Shown: positions 51,206 through 59,581, counted from the stretch's first letter. The stretch is 64,000 nt of DNA from Candidatus Vecturithrix granuli (GCA_000739535.1 DF820477.1:1-64000); one strand, 5' to 3'. Notes: generated from the letters alone by a model not told the origin. Translations and numbers: made by a program.

Positions 51206-51844
51206 ATGAAAAAAATGATAGGTATCGTTTGTGTGATGTTTGTTTTATTGAGCTTGAGCAATCCGACAAGTGCGCTGCAAGTCGGGAGTTGGACCCTGGC
51301 TGATGGGGAGCTTGAAAACGGATGGTTTTTGGAACAGCAGATTACGCTGCCATCCGGACAAACGACGTCCCTTCTTTCAGCGCAATCGGATGTGACTCAA
51401 TGGCAGATTTCCGATTTATTCATGGTCAGCATGCTTCCTAACCCTGACGGCACGCAAACTGCGACGTATATGGGGGGAACAGTGATGTTCGCCGAATCTC
51501 CTGGTCTGTGGGGAGAAGCAATTTCGTTAAACGTCAACGCTCAGGATGTGAATCAATATGTTTTTACTCCTGAAGGACAGCTTTACGGACTGAATGTGAA
51601 TATGCAGATTTTCGGAACCTACGATGATTTTGATATTCTCATCAGCGCTGAGTTTCACGGTATTCTCGGACAGAATTTTATCTATAATCCTTTTGATAAA
51701 TATATCAGCGGCCAGGGGTTCACAAGCCTTACGCTGAATATTTCCAGATCATCGGCTATTCCAGAACCAGGCACAATGCTTTTGCTTGGAACAGGTCTTT
51801 TCGGCGCTGTGGCTCTGGGTAAAAAGAAAGTCTCAAAACGTTAG
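51206..51844 (+). CDS. PEP-CTERM sorted exported protein
   Basis: 212 residues. The signal peptide is residues 1-23 (IGIVCVMFVLLSLSNPTSA). The C-terminal sorting signal is AIPEPGTMLLLGTGLFG followed by AVALGKKKVSKR: the PEP motif, a short hydrophobic helix and a basic tail. Exosortase (EpsH/XrtA-type) recognises this signal in Gram-negative biofilm formers. The middle (about 160 residues) is beta-rich, with YMGGTVMFAESPGLWGEA, and resembles no catalytic family I know. The exosortase is not in this window. CCTGGAGGATTTT precedes the ATG. Confidence 0.88.
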   Translation: MKKMIGIVCVMFVLLSLSNPTSALQVGSWTLADGELENGWFLEQQITLPSGQTTSLLSAQSDVTQWQISDLFMVSMLPNPDGTQTATYMGGTVMFAESPGLWGEAISLNVNAQDVNQYVFTPEGQLYGLNVNMQIFGTYDDFDILISAEFHGILGQNFIYNPFDKYISGQGFTSLTLNISRSSAIPEPGTMLLLGTGLFGAVALGKKKVSKR

Positions 51845-51872
51845 ATATTTCACTCATGGTGAAAATGCTGCC

Positions 51873-51907
51873 AACGCCGATTCAGTCATGAACCGGCGTT
51901 TTTTTTG
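51873..51907 (+). terminator. rho-independent terminator of the PEP-CTERM gene
   Basis: AACGCCG mirrored by CGGCGTT with an inner GATTCAGTCATGAAC loop, then TTTTTTTG. It lies 28 bp after the stop. Confidence 0.85.
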
Positions 51908-51975
51908 TTAAACGACAGAGATTGGGTACACAAGAGACGCAATGTACATTTTTTGTCTATTCAGGGGAGGAATTC

Positions 51976-52362
51976 ATGAAACGTATCCAATTTGTCTCAG
52001 ATCCTCTGGTCGAGCAAATTATTGAGGGTAAAAAAACGGCAAGTGTCGCCAAGGTCGGCGAAGTTGAGCATGATGAAGATGAATACAACAGTGCTCTTGT
52101 TGTAGGGGAATATTATGCCGTGTACGACAGCCAATTCATCCACAAATGCACAATTCGGATTGCCGCAATGGAACTCTGTCGCTGGAATGCAATTCCGGAA
52201 CGCTTATGGCGCGGCGAAACCAATGCTAGCGCAGAAGAGTTCAAACAAGATCACCTGGACTATTTTCATAATCCGCCGGAAGATTTTGAGTTTATCGCCT
52301 ATTATTTTGAATTGACAGAGATTGTGAACTCTGCATGTGTTGGATATAGCAATCTTACATGA
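51976..52362 (+). CDS. ASCH-domain protein with repeat-derived C-terminus
   Basis: 128 residues from the ATG at 51976, which has GGGGAGG 5 bases upstream. The ASCH (ASC-1 homology) pattern is a small beta barrel: VEQIIEGKKTASVAK, YYAVYDSQ, CTIRIAAMELCRWNAIPERLW and the closing EFIAYYFEL. ASCH domains bind RNA or nucleotides. The last residues, YSNLT, and the stop codon lie inside the palindromic element 52345-52446, so the native end has been replaced by repeat sequence. Confidence 0.8.
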   Translation: MKRIQFVSDPLVEQIIEGKKTASVAKVGEVEHDEDEYNSALVVGEYYAVYDSQFIHKCTIRIAAMELCRWNAIPERLWRGETNASAEEFKQDHLDYFHNPPEDFEFIAYYFELTEIVNSACVGYSNLT

Positions 52363-52446
52363 TTCGTGTCTCGACTCCGCTCGACAACCGCCCGGTTACT
52401 GAGCGGAGTCGAAGTGACCTATGACAAATGATTTAGAATTGCTATA
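52345..52446. repeat. 102-bp palindromic element, TATAGCAAT ends
   Basis: TATAGCAATCT and AGAATTGCTATA are the inverted ends. The core TCTCGACTCCGCTCGACA with GAGCGGAGTCGAAGTGA belongs to the same module as those at 29831, 40228 and 48504. It overlaps the 3' end of the ASCH gene and fills the gap to the M42 peptidase. Confidence 0.6.
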
Positions 52447-52507
52447 GAAGCCAAAATTCGAAAATCGAAGAGTTTTTCTCTAAATAACAGAGCACTCAGG
52501 AGGGAAT

Positions 52508-53539
52508 ATGCAACTGTTGCAAGAACTGTGCGAAGCTCCGGGTATTTCCGGGCGAGAGCAAAAGATTATTGATATTATGGCGCGGGAGTTGAGCCAGACG
52601 GCTGATAGCGTCACAGTTGATCAGATGGGGAACGTGATCGGCTTCAAAAAGGGCCGGAAGGACCCGGCAAAAAAAGTGATGATCGCCGGTCATCTGGATG
52701 AAATCGGATTTGTGGTGAGTTACGTTGATAAAAATGGGTACATTCGTTTTGCCCAACGCGGCGGTCATACTCCAAAAGTGCTGTTGTCGCAGCGAGTCAA
52801 AATTTTCGGAAAGCAGGAAGTCATCGGTGTTGTCGAAGGCGCGCCGGCGATGCTGCAAGAAGCCGAAGACCGCAAAAAGACACCGGAATTGAAAGATCTC
52901 TACATTGATACTGGCATGAACAAGGAGGAATTGGAAAAGATCGTTGAGATCGGCGATATAATCGTGTTAGATCGCGAATTTGTAGAACAGGGGCAAGTCT
53001 GTATCGCCAAAGCCTTTGATAATCGGGTTGGCTGCTATGTGGTGCTTGAAACCATGAAACGTTTGCAGCAAACGGATGTGGATGTCTATGCGGTCGGGAC
53101 GGCTCAGGAGGAAGTCGGAATTCGCGGCGCCATGAGCGCGGCCAGAGACGTGAACCCGGATTTCGGAATTGCAATTGACGTGACTGCGGCATTCGACACG
53201 CCGGATGTAAAGGAACATCAGCAGGTGACGCAGCTTGGCAAGGGCGTAGCGATCAAAATCAATGATCAAGCCAGTATTTCCAATCATGGCATTGTCGAAT
53301 TTCTGAAAGCTCTGGCGAAAAAGCACAAGATTCTGTATCAACTGGAAATTCTGCCTTTTGGCGGCACCGATGCTGCGGGAATGCAACGTTTTGGCAAGGG
53401 GCCGGTCTGTACTTTATCCGTGCCAACGCGCTATGTGCATTCTCCCAACGAAATGCTGCACAAAGACGACCTGGAAGCTACGATTGCACTGCTCGTGAAA
53501 TTTATCGAAGAATGTGAACAGTGTCAATTAGCCTTTTAA
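52508..53539 (+). CDS. M42-family zinc aminopeptidase (glutamyl/endoglucanase M type)
   Basis: 343 residues. Metal ligands are at VMIAGHLDEIGF (His, Asp), FDNRVGCYVVLE, TAQEEVGIRGA (the catalytic Glu pair), FGIAIDVTAAFDTP and ATIALLVKF with RYVHSPNEMLH supplying the last His. M42 peptidases are dodecameric cytosolic aminopeptidases that trim peptides. With the peptide importer upstream this fits a peptide-using life style. AGGAGGG precedes the ATG. Confidence 0.93.
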   Translation: MQLLQELCEAPGISGREQKIIDIMARELSQTADSVTVDQMGNVIGFKKGRKDPAKKVMIAGHLDEIGFVVSYVDKNGYIRFAQRGGHTPKVLLSQRVKIFGKQEVIGVVEGAPAMLQEAEDRKKTPELKDLYIDTGMNKEELEKIVEIGDIIVLDREFVEQGQVCIAKAFDNRVGCYVVLETMKRLQQTDVDVYAVGTAQEEVGIRGAMSAARDVNPDFGIAIDVTAAFDTPDVKEHQQVTQLGKGVAIKINDQASISNHGIVEFLKALAKKHKILYQLEILPFGGTDAAGMQRFGKGPVCTLSVPTRYVHSPNEMLHKDDLEATIALLVKFIEECEQCQLAF

Positions 53540-53598
53540 TTGACCTTTCAAAAACTAAATTTCTGAAATGAGATAACCAAAAAAGTATTGAATCTTCT

Positions 53599-53640
53599 CC
53601 GCAATCTTTCTCTCTTTATGGAAAAAGAGAAAGATTGCGG
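53599..53640. terminator. strong hairpin between M42 peptidase and mscL
   Basis: CCGCAATCTTTCTC is mirrored by GAGAAAGATTGCGG across a loop of TCTTTATGGAAAAA-type sequence. It lies between convergent genes and can stop both transcripts. Confidence 0.75.
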
Positions 53641-53650
53641 GCAGAGCTTT

Positions 53651-54073
53651 TTACGCGCCTTTTTGTTTTAACAAATCTCGGATTTCAATCAACAACTCTT
53701 GATCTTTAGTGAACACAGGGGCAGCCGGTTTCTCCTCCTCTGGCGCGGCTTTCTTTTTCATGAGCCAGCCGAGCATTTTGACAATTACGATAAAAACCGC
53801 GAGCGCCACGATCAGGAAGTTCACCACTTCGCCCAGGAACAAGCCATAGGGAATCTCTTTTTGCCCGATCACCCACTTCCAATTAATATAGCCCTGTTCC
53901 CCCGGCATAACCAGGCTGACGAGGGGCATAATAATGTCTTTCACCAGCGAATCAACAATTTTGCCAAACGCTCCGCCTATCACAACTGCAACGGCCAAAT
54001 CCACAACGTTCCCTTTCAGCGCAAACTTTTTGAACTCCTCAAAAAACGAAACACCGCTTTTCTGCACACTCAT
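53651..54073 (-). CDS. mscL: large-conductance mechanosensitive channel
   Basis: 140 residues from the ATG at 54073, with GGAGGT upstream; a longer reading adds an untypical 35-residue head. MscL pattern: FEEFKKFALKGNVVDLAVAV, then VVIGGAFGKIVDSLVKD (TM1), the periplasmic loop NWKWVIGQKEIPYGLFLGEV and VNFLIVALAVFIVIVKMLGW (TM2), with a charged C-terminal helix TKDQELLIEIRDLLKQ. It forms a pentameric pore that releases solutes on osmotic down-shock. Confidence 0.95.
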   Translation of the reverse strand: MSVQKSGVSFFEEFKKFALKGNVVDLAVAVVIGGAFGKIVDSLVKDIIMPLVSLVMPGEQGYINWKWVIGQKEIPYGLFLGEVVNFLIVALAVFIVIVKMLGWLMKKKAAPEEEKPAAPVFTKDQELLIEIRDLLKQKGA

Positions 54074-54197
54074 TTCTCTACCTCCATCTGTGAAACCAAC
54101 TCTTTCTTGAGAACGTATCCATAAATACCCTATTAACGTCTCGTTATGGATACGTTCTTCATGAAGTACAATATACATTCAATCCTGTTTGCGAGGT

Positions 54198-54482
54198 TTA
54201 TTTTTGGCCCATGGCGTTCTTGATGGCTCCAATAATCGCCATTAACACTCCGCCGCCAACACCGCCGCCGGCAATGCTGCCCACAATACTCGCCAAATCT
54301 ACCCCACCGGTGCTTGTCGCAATCCCCAATAATCCTAACAGTTGACCGCCGAGGCCGCCGCCAATAATTCCGGCGACCGAATTCCACAGCGTGCCCATCG
54401 AGAATTTTTTCATCAATGACCCGGCAAGATTACCGCCCACGGCGCCACTTATTAACTGAATAATCAACGGTAGAAGGCTCAT
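54198..54482 (-). CDS. small glycine-rich membrane protein
   Basis: 94 residues, almost entirely glycine- and alanine-rich hydrophobic helices (LPLIIQLISGAVGGNLAGSL; GLGGQLLGLLGIATST; GGGVGGGVLMAIIGAI). Similar small proteins of unknown function are common in bacteria. No catalytic residue is visible. It lies 125 bp from mscL on the same strand. A shifted frame in the same place is only a shadow of the Gly/Arg-rich codons. Confidence 0.65.
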   Translation of the reverse strand: MSLLPLIIQLISGAVGGNLAGSLMKKFSMGTLWNSVAGIIGGGLGGQLLGLLGIATSTGGVDLASIVGSIAGGGVGGGVLMAIIGAIKNAMGQK

Positions 54483-54666
54483 AATACATTCTCCTATTTT
54501 TTCTGGTTATTGTCAAATTTTGCTACACATAAACTACCCGCCAATTCGTCACATTCCCACAGCGTGAACATGACGTCAATCTGTTCACTGCGTCACAGGC
54601 ATAACACATCACCATCCCTTTTGCATACGCTACCTCGACCCCCTGGAGTGATAATGAGAAATGTAC

Positions 54667-55467
54667 CTAACGACGATACTTCCCGCCATCAAGTTCATCC
54701 TGGAGTTTGGTCAATGCACTCCAATCACCGTTTGCAGCCAACTCGGCCTGTTCCGGCCAGCTTTCCGGCTCGATCATCCTGAAGCGTGAACCGGCGTCTT
54801 GCAAAATTGTTCGTAATCTGTTCACATCAGTTTGCGCGAGCTGAGCAAAGGTGAGAATCCCACTCTCGTTTAATACCTGAGCTACCTTGGGGCCAACCCC
54901 CTCAATTTTCGTCAAATCATCGGGTTGCACAGCAGTTCCCGCCTCTTTCTCCATGATGGGCAAAGGTTCCTCCGATGCCGCCTCCGATTGGGTTCTTGCA
55001 ACGACAAGTTGTTCGCGTAAGGTTTGAATTTGGGCTTCAGCGGTGGATAACTGCTTCGTTTGGGTCTCAGCGTTGGTTTCTGCGACGGTGAGCTGGTCGC
55101 GCAGGCTGCGGATTTGGATTTCGGCGGTAGATAAATGCTTCGTTTGGGTCTCAACGTTGGTTTCTGCGACGGTGAGCTGGTCGCGCAGGCTGCGGATTTG
55201 GATTTCGGCGGTAGATAACTGTTCAGTGACCTGTTGGAGATCTTTCGTTTTTTTCTGCAACTCAGCCTGACATGCTGCTAATTTTTCTTCCTGGCGATTC
55301 AGGCCATCCAGTTGTGTGGTGAGATCATGGGTTTCACTCTCGGCATCAGCGAGTCGTTGTCGCAACATCCGTTCAGTTTTCCCGGTCTTTTGGGCCTTAC
55401 TTCGCCAGAAATAGTAAACGATACCACCGCCTACGATCATCCCTATCAAAAAACTCAGCCAGTTCAT
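54667..55467 (-). CDS. membrane-anchored coiled-coil protein with helix-hairpin-helix domain
   Basis: 266 residues: an N-terminal membrane helix (LSFLIGMIVGGGIVYYF, residues 4-20), a coiled coil to about residue 160, and a C-terminal helix-hairpin-helix module (LTKIEGVGPKVAQVLNESGI, TFAQLAQTDVNRLRTIL) of the kind in DUF4332-like and ribosomal-L21-associated proteins, with WPEQAELAANGDW at the end. The coiled coil contains 28-residue tandem repeats. HhH modules bind DNA or protein; here the membrane anchor suggests a scaffold. Function unknown. Confidence 0.78.
   Translation of the reverse strand: MNWLSFLIGMIVGGGIVYYFWRSKAQKTGKTERMLRQRLADAESETHDLTTQLDGLNRQEEKLAACQAELQKKTKDLQQVTEQLSTAEIQIRSLRDQLTVAETNVETQTKHLSTAEIQIRSLRDQLTVAETNAETQTKQLSTAEAQIQTLREQLVVARTQSEAASEEPLPIMEKEAGTAVQPDDLTKIEGVGPKVAQVLNESGILTFAQLAQTDVNRLRTILQDAGSRFRMIEPESWPEQAELAANGDWSALTKLQDELDGGKYRR
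55000..55230 (-). repeat. 84-bp tandem repeats inside the coiled-coil gene
   Basis: About 2.7 copies of an 84-bp unit encode LSTAEIQIRSLRDQL and TVAETNVETQTK (28 residues, four heptads). Two units are almost identical in DNA (for example AGCTGGTCGCGCAGGC at 55091 and 55175), the third diverged (55007). Recent slippage or unequal exchange is likely. Confidence 0.8.
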
Positions 55468-55861
55468 ACGAACCTCCTTTTTTGATAATAGAGCAATCTT
55501 CTGTGAAAGATGACGAACTCATCTCTGGCTCTGCATACTGAACAGAATCCATTATTTTAATATTGTCCACAATAAGAACTGTCAACTTTTTTCTTTTGAC
55601 AAATCTGTATTACTTTCAAAAACCTTTCCTCAAAACAGACATCTTTATACCTGAACCAATTCTTATTGATGTCATTTCTTCATAGTTAGCCTATCGCCTG
55701 CGTTCAGCGGCGTTGAAGGGGCGTGGCCACCAAAGCATGAAGAAAAGCAAGCAAATTTTCATGCCCACCCTTCAAAGTCGGCTTGTTAGGGAGGCGATCC
55801 GCGGTCGCATGTTTTACAAGTGGAGAAGTTGACTCTATCCCGCGCCCCGTTATCCGACAAT
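55468..55861. other. gene-free gap before the GGTAGTGG element
   Basis: Bases 55468-55690 are AT-rich without a recognisable signal. Bases 55690-55850 carry GC-rich, partly mirrored segments (GCCTATCGCCTGCG; GGGAGGCGATCCGCGG) that look like another decayed palindrome, but I cannot define its ends. Confidence 0.35.
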
Positions 55862-56046
55862 GGTAGTGGTTAAATAGTAAGTGATGACGCATGCGTCACG
55901 ATGCGGTCAGGAGTGCGACGAGGTCGTCGCAACGGCATCAGCGATGCCGCGCCTGTCAGGGCGTTGCCCTGATGCGATGACCTCATCGCCCTCCTGTGTG
56001 CTGAGCAGTGTTCCGGGTCCCCATCACTTACAATTTAACCACTACC
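55862..56046. mobile_element. 185-bp palindromic element, GGTAGTGGTT ends (copy 2)
   Basis: GGTAGTGGTTAAATAGTAAG then TGATG at the left, CATCACTT then AATTTAACCACTACC at the right. Inside are the hairpins GCGACGAGGTCGTCGC, CGGCATCAGCGATGCCG and CAGGGCGTTGCCCTG. The flanks are identical: CCGACAAT at 55854-55861 and 56047-56054. It shares its ends and target-duplication length with 29831-29944 but has a different core. Confidence 0.75.
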
Positions 56047-56077
56047 CCGACAATTTAGTGACAAACACATCATTTTT

Positions 56078-56111
56078 GACGCCTAATCCAGTCTTTTCAG
56101 AATCAGGCGTC
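56078..56111. terminator. hairpin after the aminotransferase gene
   Basis: GACGCCTAATCCAG and the mirrored CAGAATCAGGCGTC pair. It lies 14 bp past the aminotransferase stop; no long T-run follows, so termination strength is uncertain. Confidence 0.5.
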
Positions 56112-56125
56112 ACTTTTGACGTTTT

Positions 56126-57319
56126 TTACGCTCCGGTTCGTCTTAATTTCTTGCGTTCCATCTGTTTTGTGATGAAGCGCGAAAAGCGATCCAGGGCTTC
56201 TGTCAAGCGATCACAATCCACAGTAAACGCCATGCGCACGCACTTCTGTCCGGACGCGCCGAAGGCCCCACCGGGAATCACGACCACCTGTTCTTCATAC
56301 AGCAAATCAAGCGCAAACTGCTCGGTATTATCGGTAATGGCTTCAAGGTTCGGAAACGCGTAAAATGCTCCGGTAGGCTTATGAATTTTGACGCCGGGGA
56401 AATGACACAATTTTTCATACAGCAAGTCTCGCCTGGTCTGAAATTCTGCTGCCATAGCGTCAACCAGGGAAGCATCCTGGCGCAGAGCGGCAAGCCCGGC
56501 ACGTTGCGACACAGAAGGCGGGCAGGACGTATAGTGCGCCAGCACCTTGACCATTTCTTTGATCAACCACTCCGGGCCAAACGCATAACCGAGCCGCCAG
56601 CCAGTCATGGCAAAGGATTTGGAGAACGAACCGAGCACAGTTGTTCGTTCCCTCATACCGGGGCGATGGAAAATTGAATCGTGCCGGCGACCGTCAAACA
56701 CTAAACGATCATAGACTTCATCGCTCAGGACTAATAAATCCTTCTCTTCGGCCAGGCGAGCAAGGTCATCGAGGATTTCAGGAGGCGTAATCAAGCCGGT
56801 CGGATTATGGGGCGAATTGATCATCAGCACTTTTGTGCGCGTCGTAATCGCCCGTTCCACGGCTTCGGGCGTCAAAACAAATCCTTGCTCAAAGGAGGTC
56901 GGAACCGGGACAAGCTGCCCGCCGGCCCATTCGATCTGGGGGCGATAGGAAGGGAAATACGGCTCTGGCACTAACACTTCATCCCCTGGATTCAAGACGA
57001 CTCGGAAATAGGCAGTCAAGGCCCCCATGCCGCCGGACGTCACAGCGATCTGTTCGGGCGATACGCCATGTCCGAAATAGCGATTCAAATACTCGCACAA
57101 GGCTTCGACAAGATCTCCATAACCTTTTGACGGCGTATAGTGTGTATAGCCCGATTCAGCATCTTGCAACGCCAGGCGCGAAATCTCCGGCGCGGTGTGA
57201 AAATCCGGTTCTCCGATTCCTAAAGAAATCACATGATCCAACTTTTCGGCGCGTAAGGCCATGTCGCGGATAACAGAAGGACGAATACGACGAACAACAT
57301 CTGCGATTTTTGTTTGCAT
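56126..57319 (-). CDS. PLP-dependent class I/II aminotransferase
   Basis: 397 residues of fold-type I. HVISLGIGEPDFHTAPEISR near 30, PEPYFPSYRPQIEWAGG, NSPHNPTGLITP (substrate and PLP contacts), LLVLSDEVYDRLVF (the Asp-Tyr pair) and the Schiff-base lysine in GSFSKSFAMTGWRLGY near 239; the Arg binding the substrate carboxylate is in RMAFTVDC. It uses 2-oxo acids and amino acids. It is last in the same-strand set with a TRAP importer, so it may process the imported acid. Confidence 0.9.
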   Translation of the reverse strand: MQTKIADVVRRIRPSVIRDMALRAEKLDHVISLGIGEPDFHTAPEISRLALQDAESGYTHYTPSKGYGDLVEALCEYLNRYFGHGVSPEQIAVTSGGMGALTAYFRVVLNPGDEVLVPEPYFPSYRPQIEWAGGQLVPVPTSFEQGFVLTPEAVERAITTRTKVLMINSPHNPTGLITPPEILDDLARLAEEKDLLVLSDEVYDRLVFDGRRHDSIFHRPGMRERTTVLGSFSKSFAMTGWRLGYAFGPEWLIKEMVKVLAHYTSCPPSVSQRAGLAALRQDASLVDAMAAEFQTRRDLLYEKLCHFPGVKIHKPTGAFYAFPNLEAITDNTEQFALDLLYEEQVVVIPGGAFGASGQKCVRMAFTVDCDRLTEALDRFSRFITKQMERKKLRRTGA

Positions 57320-57334
57320 GTGCCACCCCTGAAA

Positions 57335-57399
57335 ATGTAGCGCGAAACTCCAGTTTCGCGCCTCGTTGATAGCCGCGAAACTGGAGTTTCGCGGTACAT
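57335..57399. repeat. 65-bp palindrome, GTAGCGCGAAACTCCAG type (copy 1)
   Basis: ATGTAGCGCGAAACTCCAG and CTGGAGTTTCGCGGTACAT are inverted ends, and each arm is itself palindromic (CGCGAAACTCCAGTTTCGCG). It lies just upstream of the aminotransferase start. A second copy of exactly the same length is at 58963-59027. Confidence 0.75.
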
Positions 57400-57568
57400 C
57401 CCATCTCCCCTGACCAGAAAATTTTCATTCGCCGTGGTGTGTTTGCCACAACACATGAATAACTCCTTTATAAATCTTGCATAGGAAACACACCAAATAC
57501 ACAAAAAAGATATGGTATTCTTTCGTGTCTTTTCGTGTCTTTGGTGGGCATTCTCTGATTTTCATCCG

Positions 57569-58849
57569 TTACACATACCCGAGTAATTTCGGAATAAACA
57601 TGATTAACCCTGGAAAATAGGTGACTAAAAATAAAACAAGAATTTCCAATACTAAAAAGGGCAGAACGGAACGCGTCAGTTTTGTCAAAGAAAGGTCGGT
57701 GATGCCGCAGACGACGAACAGACAGACGCCTAAGGGAGGCGTCAGAAGCCCCACCACAATATTCAAGACCATGACAAATCCAAAATGGATCGGGGTAATC
57801 CCTACTGCCTGAGCGACGGCCATCAAGGTGGGCGCTAAAATAATAATGGCGGCTCCGCCTTCCATGACCATGCCGACAAACAACAAGAAGATATTAATCA
57901 ACAATAAAATCAAATAGGGGTTCTGAGTGATAGAGAGCATTCCTGCGGCAATCCGTTGAGGAATTTGCTGGGAAGTGAGCACCCAGGCAAAAATATTCGC
58001 CGTTGCAATGATAAACAGTAAGACCGCCGTCGTCACGCCGCTGCTAATCAGTACGTGAATCACTTTGTTCCAGGTTAACTCCTTATAGACGACCATTCCA
58101 ATAAAAAATGCATAAAATACGACCACAACCGCAGCTTCCGTCGGAGTGAACACCCCGCCGAGAATCCCCCCTAAAATAATAACTGGCGCAAGCAGGGCCG
58201 GCCCCGCGAATTTCAAGGATTTCCACAGTCTGGAAAAACTGAACGGAATTTCATCACGCGGATAATCATGTTTCAGCGCCAGATAATACGATAACCCCAT
58301 CATCGAAAATCCTAACAGCACTCCCGGAATAAGCCCTGCGGCAAAGAGGGCCCCAATCGAAACTCCTGTAGTGACCCCCATAATGACCATAAAAATTGAG
58401 GGAGGAATAATAGGGCCCATAGTGGATGCGGCCGCGGTCACAGCCGCTGAAAATCCTTTTTCATAGCCTTTACTCGTCATGCCGGGAATCAGAATCGTTC
58501 CCATTGCAGAAGCATCAGCTACCGCCGAACCAGAAATTCCAGCCAAAAACATAGACGCCACAATATTCGTATGGGCCAGTCCTCCGCGAATCCGCCCCAC
58601 TAAGACATTAGCAAAATCAATTAAGCGTCCGGTTGTGCCTCCTTTATTCATCAATTCCCCGGCCAACACAAAAAATGGCACAGCCATTAACGGAAAGGAA
58701 TCAATACCGGTAAACATCCGCTGTGCTATCAACATCAACGGAACATCTGCCCAGAGTAATCCGGCTAAAGCAGTGAGACCAAGACAGAAGGCGACCGGAA
58801 AACCTAAAGCCAGCGTCAGAAAAAACACGATAGCAATCAATGGAATCAT
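57569..58849 (-). CDS. TRAP transporter large permease (DctM-like)
   Basis: 426 residues, about 12 hydrophobic helices from residue 1. DctM hallmarks: LALGFPVAFCLGLTALAGLL, FPLMAVPFFVLAGELMNKGG, GLAHTNIVASMFLAGISGSAVADASAMG and GGVFTPTEAAVVVVFYAFF. It carries the Na+-coupled transport step. Gap 57400-57568 to the aminotransferase gene shows no gene. Confidence 0.93.
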   Translation of the reverse strand: MIPLIAIVFFLTLALGFPVAFCLGLTALAGLLWADVPLMLIAQRMFTGIDSFPLMAVPFFVLAGELMNKGGTTGRLIDFANVLVGRIRGGLAHTNIVASMFLAGISGSAVADASAMGTILIPGMTSKGYEKGFSAAVTAAASTMGPIIPPSIFMVIMGVTTGVSIGALFAAGLIPGVLLGFSMMGLSYYLALKHDYPRDEIPFSFSRLWKSLKFAGPALLAPVIILGGILGGVFTPTEAAVVVVFYAFFIGMVVYKELTWNKVIHVLISSGVTTAVLLFIIATANIFAWVLTSQQIPQRIAAGMLSITQNPYLILLLINIFLLFVGMVMEGGAAIIILAPTLMAVAQAVGITPIHFGFVMVLNIVVGLLTPPLGVCLFVVCGITDLSLTKLTRSVLPFLVLEILVLFLVTYFPGLIMFIPKLLGYV

Positions 58850-58962
58850 GGATAACCTCTCAGAAGTTATAAAGTTCGTAGTTCTGCAGAGCGTTTACTA
58901 CAAACAGGCATTTTCAGAGGAGAGGTCATGAGCTGACGCTCCCCCGGTATAATGAACATGAG

Positions 58963-59027
58963 ATGTACCGTGAAACTCCAGTTTCGGGGCTGTCAACAAT
59001 GCGCGAAACTGGAATTTCGCACTACAT
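58963..59027. repeat. 65-bp palindrome, GTACCGTGAAACTCCAG type (copy 2)
   Basis: ATGTACCGTGAAACTCCAG and GAATTTCGCACTACAT, with the inner GCGAAACTGG. It agrees with copy 1 at most positions and fills the gap between dctQ- and dctM-like genes. The two copies bracket the large permease gene. Confidence 0.7.
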
Positions 59028-59041
59028 TTTCAAAAGGGTTA

Positions 59042-59581
59042 CTATGACTCAGATCCATCAAGCACTCGTGAAACAAGCGTCTTTTGCGCTCCGGCGGAAG
59101 TTGGGAAAAATTGGTGCAAGAGATCAGCGCACAGTTCGAGTACCATAAATATGGCCCCGACCGGAATCGCAAGATAGGGATAGAACATGGGAATTTCCAG
59201 GGCCGGGGAACGTTGAGTGGCATTGAACAACGCTAACGCAAAGCCTTGTTTAACAATAACAACCAGAAACCCGATCATAACCATTTGAATCATTGCGGTA
59301 AAATAGGGCGCGATGGCAGAGGGCATCCGTTCGGCAAGGATCGTCACGCCAATGTGACGTCCATGTCTGAGCGCCACGGCCGATCCCAACATCCCCATCC
59401 AAATCATTAAGTAGCGAGCGCTCTCTTCCGACCAGGGGAAAGGTACATAAATCACAAAGCGAAAAATAATCTGCAAAAACACGATAAGCGACATGGCTAC
59501 CCCAATGATCACGAGTCCCCATGTTGCGAGCTTATTTGTTCCATTCGCCAGTTGATTGATAAGATACGAAAGCGTTTTCAT
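59042..59581 (-). CDS. TRAP transporter small permease (DctQ-like)
   Basis: 179 residues with four helices (WGLVIIGVAMSLIVFLQIIF; MVMIGFLVVIVKQG; YPYLAIPVGAIFMVLELCAD). The DctQ signature FVIYVPFPWSEESARYLMIW near residue 50 and GRHIGVTIL are clear. It partners the large permease in a Na+-dependent uptake system. Confidence 0.9.
   Translation of the reverse strand: MKTLSYLINQLANGTNKLATWGLVIIGVAMSLIVFLQIIFRFVIYVPFPWSEESARYLMIWMGMLGSAVALRHGRHIGVTILAERMPSAIAPYFTAMIQMVMIGFLVVIVKQGFALALFNATQRSPALEIPMFYPYLAIPVGAIFMVLELCADLLHQFFPTSAGAQKTLVSRVLDGSES

Noticed and set aside
54133-54387. An Arg-rich 84-residue frame overlapping the Gly-rich membrane protein
   Set aside because: It is the shifted frame of the Gly/Ala codons; the other frame has clear membrane helices.
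55881-56363. A 160-codon plus-strand frame
   Set aside because: It is antisense to the aminotransferase and begins in the GGTAGTGG element.
58963-59148. Short frame beginning MYRETPVSGLSTMRETG and a similar one on the minus strand near 57380
   Set aside because: Both are translations of the 65-bp palindrome; the similarity reflects the repeat, not a protein family.
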